The position numbers and the translations under genes are program-made. This document shows positions 37,001 to 47,700 of a stretch of 64,000 nt of DNA, piece by piece. Where the stretch lies: contig NC_135038.1 of assembly GCF_051020975.1 (NCBI RefSeq), positions 4,834,001-4,898,000 of the forward strand. Reading direction: 5' to 3'. How positions within the stretch are numbered: the first letter of the stretch is position 1; the number at the start of each line of letters is the position of its first letter. Source of the DNA: Osmia lignaria lignaria. Its lineage: Eukaryota > Arthropoda > Insecta > Hymenoptera > Megachilidae. The notes under the pieces were generated by a model. It was not told the origin of the DNA. It saw only the letters and a list, made by a program, of their open reading frames with translations, and searched no databases.

Positions 37001-40000
37001 AAACTCTTTAATTATAGTTACTAAATAGCGTTGGGAGAAATTCATTTTCGATATTGTTTTACATGGAAGCGAATGATTTTTCTACTTTCTTTTAACAACT
37101 CTCCGCTGATCGGTTTTCTTCGCCTTTAATTAACTGATTAGCGGGAACAATTCGCTCTTTAATTACCGGCACCGAGTCGAGAAAACGGATAACAGCCGAT
37201 AGCACGGTGTCACTGAAAATCATTCCCACGGTTTACATCCGGCATTCTTTATTCGCCATTGTCTAATTGATCCCTCGATTTTCGCACTATTAAATGCGCG
37301 ATACCGTTGCCTTTTTTTCTCTCTTCTATCCCCGGCTTTTTATCTATTTCGATTTATCATGGGTTAGAAAATTACCTAATTCTTCTTTGTAAAAATTTAT
37401 ACTGATTTTCGTCCGTGAATAATGGATGATTCTTAAATGATGTTCGAATTAAGCCGTAACGACCGTCCGTGCGATGCATACGGAGATGCAGTTGCATTCA
37501 TCGAAGCATCGAAATCGCGCATCAAAATAACATCCGCGTAAAATGTAATTTCCGCGCGCACAATAAGATGCAGCGACACCGCGAACTTGGAATACTAATG
37601 AATGAATCACGAATCCGTAGTATTCCCTTAAACGCGCTTGACCAATACTTTTCGTTAGAAACATTCATTTTTACTCCACCTCTTAACGGGTTGAATATGC
37701 TAATAAGCTCTTCCGGTCGAGGGCGTTCGAAATTATTCAAAATATATCCGGAGAATAATTAAGAACACAGTAACACACATTTCTAAAATGAAACACCGAA
37801 CCGTTAATTATCTCTCCTTCAGATTCCTAGTGTTCTTCTGTAGAATGATTCCACGGGTTTTTTTTTTTTTTTTTTTATCTAGATTAAAATACTTATATAC
37901 CTAGCTATTATTTGTTTTAATAATTAACCGACAATTAAGGACGGCGCGGTGTCGAGGGAAAAAAGAAAAAGATAGGTGTTGGAGGTACGGTCTGGTTGGA
38001 AATACGGTTGGTGGCGTCGGGCTACGGCGGAAATGGAAAGAGAGCATAGCGAGAGAGGAAGAGGAAAAGAGAGGAGAAAAAGAAATAATTTCAGTATTCC
38101 AACAAGAAGAAGCTGGCTGATCTTTCTAGCGAAACATCGTCTGCACGTTAGCCGTTGCTCTGACGGTGGATATTTCTCTCTCTTTCTCTCTGTTCGTTTG
38201 ACTGGAATGCACCAAAAATAAATTCGGCGGCGCACTGCCATTTTGGAGATCACCCCTTAATGCATTTGTCTCCCCCTTCTTCTTCTTCTTCTTCATTCTG
38301 TCACGCATCTTCTATATCGTATCGTGTTTCTCATTCTTCTGGCACGTTCAGCATCTATGCACGCGGCGCCGAATTTCTTCGCCCCTTCTCAATGAAACCA
38401 GCCTAAGTATGTACAATATTTCGTTATTCGACCATTCCGTTCGAATTAGGAAAGAAATTATCAAAGATAATAAGTTTTCTTTACAAGAACGATCCTCGCT
38501 AATTAGACTTTAAATTACTGAAATTAGGCTGCTCGTTTCTGCTTTAAATTCGAGGCATAAATTTTTGCAGAAATTCGCTGAAAGTAATTGCACGGAATAT
38601 TCCACGCGCGTATTGATTATTTTATAAACGCACGGTGAGATTGGGGTCATTAGCGGGGTTAAATGATGGTTGGAAGAAAAAAAAAAAAAAAAAAAACTAG
38701 GCATGCCTCTTTGTTCCCAAGTCATTGTCCTTGGTTTCGATGTAGACAAAAGTAGGAATTTATACGCGAACGCTAATGAACGGCTTTCAAGGATGATTAT
38801 AAAGCACGATAAATTAACAAATCGATCGTGTACCGGCAATTGTTTCAACGATAGCGAATCTTACTTCTCCTAAATCGAAAGCACGCTTTTATCCCGGTTA
38901 CTTTTGAATTATGGCCAATTAGAAAGTGTATGCAGCCGTGAGCTGTTTAATTATGCTGAACATGCCTTTGACCTAAAGTCTGCATCACGTTTCCTACCGA
39001 TTTTAACGATGAAAGTAACGCTTTCCTTGATATTCGATAAGACGCACCTGGTGCGTCAATACTGTATAGCATACATGACGCATATGGTGCGTCAGTACTC
39101 TATACCATAGATGACGCAAATGGTGCGTCAGTACTCTATATCACAGATGACGCAAATGGTGCGTCAGCACTCTATATCATAGATGACGCAAATGGTGCGT
39201 CAGTACTCTATAGCATACGTGACGCATATGGTGCGTTAGTACTCTATATCATAGATGACGCAAATGGTGCGTCAGTACTCTATATCATAGATAACGCAAA
39301 TGGTGCGTTAGTACTCTATATCATAGATGACGCAAATGGTGCGTCAGTACTCTATAGCATACATGACGCATATGGTGCGTTAGTACTCTATAGCATACAT
39401 GACGCATATGGTGCGTCAGCACTCTATATCATAGATGACGCAAATGGTGCGTCAGCACTCTATATCATAGATGACGCAAATGGTGCGTCAGTACTCTATA
39501 GCATACATGACGCATACGGTGCGTTTTCACTTACTTATAAATTAAAAATAAATAAATTTCACCCAGGTTTCATAGCTCTAACGTTGAATCCACTGTGTAT
39601 ATGGCGGAGCATTGCGAAACCCGTGCGATGCGCACTGAAAACGGCTTGATTTTATGAAAAACGTACGTGTAAGTGAATACACACGCGTGTAAGACTAGCG
39701 AGAGCACATTGTGTGACGAGGGCTATTGCAAGAAAATCATTCCCATTTTTTTCTCTCTCTCTCTCTCTCTCTCGCCCCGCGGTACGGTGAAACGGTACAC
39801 GGTGACGCAAGGATCTGGACGGTTGTTTTACCTGTGCTTTCTTCGTTGACCTCGAAGGGTTTCTTGCGAGAATCGAGGCCCACATAAGGGAATTTCTGCG
39901 TCGGAAATTTTTTTCTACCGCGGGGACCGAAGCGGATGGGGTTCCGCATGGTCGCTCAGCTTGAACCGTCCACCGGCTGAATACTATCGTGACGTCACTG

Positions 40001-42876
40001 GATACGGTCACTGCCTGAATTATTCAGTATTTCTTCGTTTCTACTTGTACAAACTGCTTGTACTAAACATGGCTCGTTTCATCCATCTTCATCTTTTGGA
40101 CATTTCATTTTCCCCTATCCGATTCGTGCCATTTTTATCGTTCGCTGTCTTCTCGGGCGCCAAAGGTAAAAAGCATGTTTGTTTTTGAAATTCGTCCACG
40201 TAACCGGGAGACAGATAGGTATTTCGAGCGGCGATTTAAATAAAGGCGATAAGAACGATTCAACAGATGAACGCATGATTCTTTCGACATATGCCGGCTT
40301 CGTTATCAAGCATGGCCTATCGCCGGATATCTCGCAACTCGTACCGTATTTTTCCCGCCATTGTATGGAAATGTCAGAAATCCTCGTGTTTCTTCGAACT
40401 TCGTCTCTAACGCCGAAAAAAAGAGGAGAACGCTGGAGGAATGGAAATGTTGGTCGCGAGGGGCCTTTTTTTCGAGGGTCCATTATTCAGTCGAAAAGCT
40501 ATTCAACGAGCCCAAAGTGGCTCGTTGACGATGTCTAATTGTTGGACGAATAATGGCTTGAAATCGTGATCGGAATAATCGAGATTCGAACACGTTTATT
40601 CTCTTTGTAAGCCTATTATTAGAATTCAATTAGTATTTCTAAGGGATCGTTTAATTATACCGATTATTATGTACTTAGGTGATTTATGTTTTGGAATATC
40701 AAATATCGAATGACCCTCCACTTTTCCCAATTCGCGCTCTTCTGTTTCCAATTAACCAGTAAGAGTAATTAATAAATCTACGAGACATTTATAAGGAAGA
40801 GGATATTGTTCGAAGTGAAAGATGTTGCTATTAGAAAAGCAATTCTCGTACGATAAACAGGTGTACGCTCTGCTAACGTGGATTCGTGTTCACTCCACCG
40901 TGTGAAAATCTCCTACGCAAGGTGAAACGTGTTGTGTTATAACGCGTGTCAGAGTCTCTTCTTTTCTTTCGTGGAAATAATAATTGCGTTCAGGAAAGTC
41001 GTAGGTGATTTCTATATAAAGTACGATATGAAATTTTCATCGACGACTTATCGATTTATCTCGTTTCGTTTCAGCAATGCCAGTCGCTGATAGAGGAGAA
41101 CCGAAGATTGCAGAACGCCTTGACGACCAGTCAAATACCTCACGTACAAGTAATCGACAGTGTTTTTCTTCAAACTCAAGTTGAAACATTGCAGTGGCAG
41201 GTGAAACAGGTTTGTATTTAACCGTGAACAACGATCGTTTAACATACTTGACTTGCGAGAGGAAACTGGTAATGTCCTCGACCAGATTACCTTATTCCAA
41301 CACGTTCATCCTTTTTTACATGCGACCCTGAAAATTATTTCAATCCTGTCCTTACTTACTCGAGTAAACATCGAGTTTTATCGTAGAGAAATTTTTATTT
41401 CAAATATCATACGATGGAAATATTTGTAGTAATTGTGAAACGAGTCGAACAGTACACGCTTCATTACTCCCAGCACCCACCTTTCTAGTAGCCGTTGCAT
41501 TAGCACCCATTGTTCTAGCAATCATTGCCCTAGCACCCATTGATTCGTAAAACTTGCAGATAGAAGCTAACAGACAGATGTACCGTTCCCTGATGGAGCA
41601 AGTGATGCGTTTCCTGGACCGAGCCCGGAAGAGCTTGGATATTCTTCACGAGAAGAGTAATCACAAGGAGAAAAATTCGTCTGGACGTGTACCGCGTAGC
41701 CGGAGCGTTCACGCGGTACACGCGGACGCCTCGCCGAATCGCGTCGCCTCGGCATCATCGACGTCTTCCTCGGACTCGTCCCGTTTCACCAGGGCGAAAT
41801 CGGTCACCCAGATCTCACCGTGTACCACGGGTTACCGCGAATTCACATGGTCCATGCTTCGCAGAAACGACCCGGCTCACTGCACGCCGCCCCGCAATAA
41901 ATCTCAGGAGATGAATAAAACCCACGAGGGTGTGGTTTATCGAAGGCCGAAACAGGCGGAGCTCGACCCGAATGATATACCACCTGAGAAATTGTCTCAG
42001 GAAGCATTTAGGTAAGTGGTCCTCGTTTCTTCAACCGGATACAAGCTATCAGAATTGTAATTGTACGATTGATTTATTTGCAGGCTAATGAGAACCGTTC
42101 AATCGTTACTAGCTATGAAAGAACCCGACCTGGTCAGGATTTCGTCAATGGAAAATAACGAATCGTCACCTTCGCCCATAGATCATCATCGTCATAATAA
42201 TCATCATAACGAGGTGTCTCTGTCACTGCAGAGCAACAGTTTTGTTAACTCAACGAGCTTGCAGGATGCTTCCGGTTATAAGAGGCACTCGGTCTGCGAC
42301 CGTGGAAACGAATCGAGCAGTACAGATAACGACAGCAGGACTTGTTTTCTCAAATCTTCGTCGAACAGCGTGGAAGTTGATAGAAATCTACAAAATCTCC
42401 TTCCTGGAGTGAGGAGGTCGATCGACGCCACCTCTCTCAACTCGGGAAGCAGCAAAACCACCGAAGAAGATGACGGACTTCCGCGTAACGCTTCTTTCAA
42501 CGTTTCGATGCCAGAGCACGATGGTGTTTTCATGTGTACACCGACCTCGACGCCGATCAGACGTACTAGGAAAGTTGAGAAGAAGAAGAAGGAAAAGTGT
42601 TCTAAATCAAAACCAGCCGCCAGTGTGAGCAGCGTCGAGGATGAAAGTGGATTCTCTTCTATGAGTTCGTTTCAAGAAATTGGCTTACCCGGTGCCCTGC
42701 CAATCTCCCCTATCAGAGGTTGTCACACGGAAGTAGGTTTACCAGAAGTACCATTGGAAAAAGCAAGGCATCGCAGATGGTCTTCGACCCCGATCGAAAT
42801 TCAAGCTCTCTTTAAACAGAGAAATAGCTTTACTACTTCTCAAACTACCACGGAATCATTGAGTGTCTGGGTGTGA
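31016..42876 (+). CDS. Conserved-looking coiled-coil, Ser-rich protein, 566 aa, unknown function
   Basis: Five exons: 31016-31285, 31431-31481, 41075-41209, 41560-42011, 42084-42876; 1701 nt, all phases continuous, consensus splice sites. I do not recognise the family. Exon 1 (residues 1-90) is a compact acidic/aromatic region (EFALGSEVSLGHFFKSSF). Residues about 98-180 form a coiled coil (NELEKLRKQCQSLIEENRRL, then VETLQWQVKQIEANRQMYRS). The remainder is Ser/Thr-, His- and Asn-rich and probably disordered, with a Lys-rich cluster RKVEKKKKEKCSKSK near residues 462-478 that could be a nuclear localisation signal. A distinct motif DESGFSSMSSFQEIGLPG follows it. The extreme C-terminus SVWV fits a class II PDZ-binding ligand. 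The 9.6-kb third-exon gap holds a minisatellite. Confidence 0.85.
31680..31690. promoter_or_regulatory. Second NRF-1-type palindrome
   Basis: GCGCATGCGCA identical to the site at 30547-30557, located 199 bp into the large intron. Could mark an alternative promoter or an enhancer of the same gene. Confidence 0.4.
39041..39525. repeat. 36-bp palindromic minisatellite, 13.5 units
   Basis: Units start every 36 bp exactly (39041, 39077, 39113 ... 39509) with no indels. Each begins with the inverted repeat GACGCA-NATGG-TGCGT(C/T), followed by (A)GTACTCTATA and a variable CATA(G/C)AT end. Two unit types alternate: one with TATATCATAGAT before GACGCAAAT, another with TATAGCATACAT before GACGCATAT. 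The second type occurs at units 2, 6, 10, 11 and 14. The last unit is partial. It sits in the large intron of the 566-aa gene. Confidence 0.95.
41471..41545. repeat. Five-unit 15-bp tandem repeat next to a splice acceptor
   Basis: Five degenerate units of exactly 15 bp, consensus TAGCACCCATTGTTC, ending 14 bases before the acceptor of exon 4 (41560) of the 566-aa gene. The repeat occupies the place where the branch point and polypyrimidine tract are normally found. Confidence 0.7.
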
Positions 42877-44684
42877 GCAGTTCTCTTTACCATGTAAGCT
42901 GGTTTTTTTTTTTTAGTAACAACAACTCTGATGAATGCATTTGATACGTTGAAATTGAAAAAAGAAAAAATCAGTTTGACTGAATGTTGAATATAATGAA
43001 GTATTAGTATGGGGTAATTCTTTGTAAATATGTTTTTCGGAATATTACCTATTCGTTTCGCATTCTATTTGCCTTTTTTGTCGAAACAGTTTGATTTTCA
43101 AGAAAGTATGCAAAAAAGGATAACTTAAATAATATGTGCTTTATTTAAAAATATCTTTTGCTTCCTATCATTTTTTGACATTAAGTTTGAGAACAGTTTG
43201 ATATAACATAGAACATTTGTTCAGAGCTTCGTTAGAAAGATGGTATGTATGCAAGTGTAGTTAGTATTTTATATGTGTTAGATAAAAAAAATACATATTT
43301 CTTATTAGCTATGTGCAGAGGATTTTCCAGAAGTTGTATCAAATACTTGTATTAACAAAGTAAGCTATAAGTATCACCGCGACGTGCTTAGTACCAAAAT
43401 TGCAATAGAATTTTAACTGTGTTACAAGGAAATGTACCGAATTGTAATTATGTTATAGCCTTACAAGCAGATAAAATTCGTATTGTTACGATCGATTTTG
43501 GTATTCGAAACTGTGTTCAATTTGTACTTAGAAGTATTAACATGCCAGAATTAATTTATGCAAACTGTAATCTGTTTTACTTTTCTTGAACGTGTATATA
43601 CAGAGTAACATAAAAATATTCAGCATTCAAAGAATGAGAAATAAGAAAGCATTTATTTCCTCTACAATTAAAACTATATGAATCATATTCAATAATATTT
43701 TATTCAAACCTTTCATTCGTATATCTACTAATGGAATTCTCATTTTATGAATATGATTCGTGTTAGTTTTCAACACTTTCAAAATATCAATTTCTTTTAT
43801 TATGTATTACTAATTACTATATCATTATTTTAGGTTACACGTCAGAAAATCTCAACCATAAACTTCCTATCCACAACATTACAAACAATTCCATAAAAAC
43901 AATTGACAGTAACAAAAACAACATAGTTGACATGAAATAATCATTTTTAATATCTGAATGTTCGACGTTAAATCTACCAAAAGTGCCTAAGGAAAACAAT
44001 GAACGAATGAGGGGATGAATGAACGAATGAACAATTGGAAAAATAATGAAAAATATAAAAGAAATATGATGGTTAAAGATTCGACTCGAGAATCGCTGAT
44101 CATGGCCAAATGGCTGAACGAAGAGTAGAGAGTGGGGGGGGAAACGAATGCGCGCGCATCGCGATAAGGCATATGTAGACGGCATTCGTTATCAGTACGG
44201 TAGGCGTCGTTCACTTGTTCGCGAGTCGGTCCAGAGTGTAGCCAGGAGATTGCGCCACCAGCCGATCCACTTTTAGATTGATTTTCAAGAGCACCGTGCA
44301 CGGGGTAGCGCTCCGCGTTTATTTTAACGTGGCCAGAGTGTTCGAACGGGCCGCGACCGTCTCGGGTGATAGTAGAAACAGCGTGACGAGGTGAGAGGTT
44401 CGGGTGCGGGCGCCTTTTCTCTCTGCCGGTCTGGAAGAACCATTTAATTTGTGTCCCACGGGAGGCACATAGTTCTCGTTCTCGCACTCGTTGTTATTAG
44501 ACTCGTTGTTATCCGTGTGTGCTGTTTCTGCTACGCGTATACACTTGTGTTGTTCGCGTTACCACACATTGAAAAGTCTATCTATATCTCTTGTTCGTTC
44601 TTTCGTACGGTGTTCACCGTGTACGAACTGAGTGTGTGTGCGTGTGTACCTTAGAACGTGCGGCTCCGTGGCGCAGTGCGTGAA
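42877..44684. other. 3' UTR of the 566-aa gene, then promoter and 5' UTR of the next gene
   Basis: 42877 to about 43800 is AT-rich with TGTA/TTTAT words typical of a long 3' UTR; no clean AATAAA was picked, an ATTAAA lies near 43665. From about 44100 the sequence becomes CpG-rich (GAATGCGCGCGCATCGCG near 44147), consistent with a promoter and a roughly 450-nt 5' leader for the ATG at 44685. A 166-codon minus-strand frame at 43987-44487 is antisense to this leader and was rejected. Confidence 0.5.
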
Positions 44685-44772
44685 ATGAGTGACAAAGATC
44701 GTTCTTCTCCCACCCTTGTTGAAAACAGTCTCAAGTCGTTACTGGATCAGCCGAATATATTTCCACTGATTG
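44685..44772 (+). CDS. Alternative first coding exon A
   Basis: ATG in the context GTGAAATG after a CpG-rich leader. Encodes 29 residues beginning MSDKDRSSPTLVENSLKSLL and continuing DQPNIFPLI plus a split Gly codon, then the strong donor G|GTAAGT. Short, amphipathic second half; no domain recognised. Confidence 0.7.
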
Positions 44773-47700
44773 GTAAGTGAGAAAAACAATTATTATTTCT
44801 AACGTGTAACATTTATCAATTAGAATGCCCCTCTCGAATGCGGTTTCGAATCTCCCCTCCTCCCCTCGCTCGATCGTCTTGCCAGAACGCACATTTCCTT
44901 ATTTTCTTCGAAATTCGCGCAAATACTACTTCAGCGCTGACTGGCGGCGATCGAATGAATACGAAATGCGCTTTTTATTTATTCTCCACTGACGTTGAAC
45001 GCGTGTTCGATATTTTCTTTTAACATGGATGTCTTTTCGTAGTGACGTTTGAATTTTTCCGCGAACATTTTACTTTTTTTTCTTCTACTCGTCGATTGAT
45101 ATAAAACTTACGCATAAAAGTAGAACGATATTGATACTTAACCAAAGAACACGGATAAACAAGCTGTAAAACGATAAAAAGAACGTAATAGAAGCATACA
45201 TTTATGTTGATTGGTTGCGCCGGCGCTCGGTTCTCGGTCTCTCGATTAACCTCGTTTGGACCCCGTGGTACACCACGTGACGGTTACCAACCTAACCTCA
45301 CTTTCACTTACTCAACCTGCATCCACATATATACTCGGTTTCAGTTCAGCTCGATACGACTGTCTCGCAAACCAGTATACTAACCTTTTAGATTTGACCA
45401 TGGAACGAACTTTATTAATGTCATGCGATAGATTTCAATGATAATTGGCGATTCCGTGGCGTCAAAAATTCACGTTTATCAAAAAATTATTATTTTTTTC
45501 AACCATTTTTTTTTTCCATATCTTTCACGATCTTTCGCGAGCATTTGATACCAATGTCAACATTCTTTCGGATCGTTTTAATTTTCGACACGCGTGTTGA
45601 TTTCTTTTTGTTTTGTTCGTTTATCAAGAGGACAGAGTGGGGGAGAGATAGGAGAGGAGGGAGAGCGAAATAAAATATCGGTTGCGTAGTATTTATTTAG
45701 TCTGCCGTTTAACCAAGATTGACATTCATGGTTTTACGTCAGTCTTATAACTAGAATTACATCGCTTAGATAATTGGCCGGTTATTATACTCTCGGTGAT
45801 AATCGATTTAGAGGCTATTCCCAACGGGACTTTGTTTTCCCTTGAACGATTGATCCAATTTTTTTTAGTAACACCGAGAGATAGTAATTCGACTTTCTTG
45901 TCGAGCTGCATTATCCATCGAACGAGGTTCGATGTTCAACTTTGGGTAATTGCGATTCGCTCAATCGCGGCGCTCATTCAATTTTGTCTATCGGTAATTA
46001 AAAAAAAAAAAAAAAAAAAGAGAATCACGTTTGGCGGTTTTGACTGCTAATCCCTGAAAATTAGAAATCTCGATTGCAGGTTCAAATAACCGGCTATTAA
46101 TGGATTGATAAAAGAAAGAAAAAGAAAGAGAAACTGTAGAAATCTCGTTGGCGTTAATTATTATTCTAATGGCGCGTTACGCTAATAATTCGAAACATAG
46201 AGCTCTGGTAAATTAAGGACAGTTCCCTGACTCAACGTAATCGCTTACTTCCCATTCAACTTTGCAACCAGTTTCATACGTCGTTCGCTATGAAATAGGT
46301 TTCATTGTAAGGTGACATTAAACGACTAGGAATAACCGTGTCATCGACACAATTAATGGTACCTGCGGTTCAAAATTTATTACAACCCGGGAATTTGAAA
46401 ATTCGACGAAGGTGAACGAAGATATAGCCGGGGCTCCACAGAAAAATGTAATCTATTTTTAAAGCCTTCGGCTTTAAACGAATAATGTATTGTTTATTTT
46501 ACAACGGTATTATTTTGGTTGTAGATATCGTGTAGAGTGAATGAGACAGGTTGTTCAGCGATAACTATAAAGAAAGATGAGATCTATTATCGTTATCAGT
46601 TGTTTTTTTAGTACTTGCGTTACATCGCGTTCCTTCGCGAAATTGTTTTACATCCCCTGAAAACCAGGGTCCCCATAAGACGATTTTGCGTCTAAAAATG
46701 CAAGAGTAATGTTTACTTGAATATTAATCGATGTAAATGCAAATCTAAATTAATACAAGCTTTAATGGTAATTTTATAAATTTTATTCGAGCTACTTTTT
46801 TTGTGAAGGGGCCCTTTCTCGGAGATCAGAGCCGGCCCTGCCGAAAACATGCAAACGAATTGTCTTCGAAACTTATCCAATAACGCAAAATAAGGAAAAC
46901 GATACAGAAAATTACATCCATGTAAACGTTACTCAACGGTGAACCTTGAACAACTGTAATCTGCATTACTACCCATTGGTTAACTGTTTTTCCTGTTAAC
47001 TGTATCGTAGGTGCGCGTTTAGCTTATCTTTGATTCGCATTGTACAGGTCTGATAACGATCAAGTTCCTCTGGCGCTTATTTCTTAACGTTAGTCATTCC
47101 CGGTGTTACAAAATTACGTATAATATTTCAATTAATCAACTTCAGTTAGACGATCGGGTCGCGGTCTTTATTCGATAAAATTTCTTTCAATGAAATTTGG
47201 TAGGAACCCGCTGAATGTCCGGGTCATTGAATAACGCGAGATCCAACATTGACACTGAGATAACATATTACGTGCGAGGAATCCGTCGAAGCAAAGCACA
47301 TAAGCGTTTAGTCAGCGAAGGAATTACGAGCGAATTGGAAATTGAGTATCTGGAAATGCGGAGAAGTGGCGGCCGCGGTTAAATCGTGGGCGTTAATTGA
47401 ACCCGAGCACGTGCTTTTTCTATCGCGTGTAACCCACCGCCTCTCTCTTCTTCTCTAATTCTATCATTAACCAATGGATACGTTTGAAACACGCGTACGT
47501 CAGGTATTTCGGTAGCTGAATTCATTAATCAGGCCAGGCGTTGCGCTTAGCTTGTTGCTTTCTGTCAGAAATATTTTTAGTTAAGTTACCAGGTGCGTGC
47601 TCGAATTCCTTTGTCCAATATTGTTGTCGGATATTTGTACGATACAGTTTGGCAAGTTATAAATACAGATAGTGGCTCTATTTACTTTCACGAGTACGAG

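Larger units (their letters stand above)
31482..41074. other. 9.6-kb intron of the 566-aa gene
   Basis: No exon could be supported in it. A second perfect GCGCATGCGCA site lies at 31680-31690. The right half is more GC-balanced, which produces many 60-120-codon frames in overlapping opposite orientations (for example around 37,900-38,300 and 39,650-40,540); these lack consistent coding signs. Contains the 36-bp minisatellite at 39041-39525 and a TC microsatellite at about 39751-39773. Confidence 0.65.

Noticed and set aside
39652..40538. Three overlapping frames of about 120 codons on opposite strands
   Set aside because: They overlap one another, include a simple-sequence Arg-Glu run from a TC microsatellite, and have no family resemblance. 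GC-balanced intron DNA explains them.
43987..44487. 166-codon minus-strand open frame
   Set aside because: It is antisense to the CpG-rich promoter and leader of the gene starting at 44685, has no recognisable domain, and its end is low-complexity Phe/Ser from AT-rich DNA.
46462..46476. AAAGCC-TTC-GGCTTT mini-hairpin
   Set aside because: Only a 6-bp stem, expected by chance in a window of this size.
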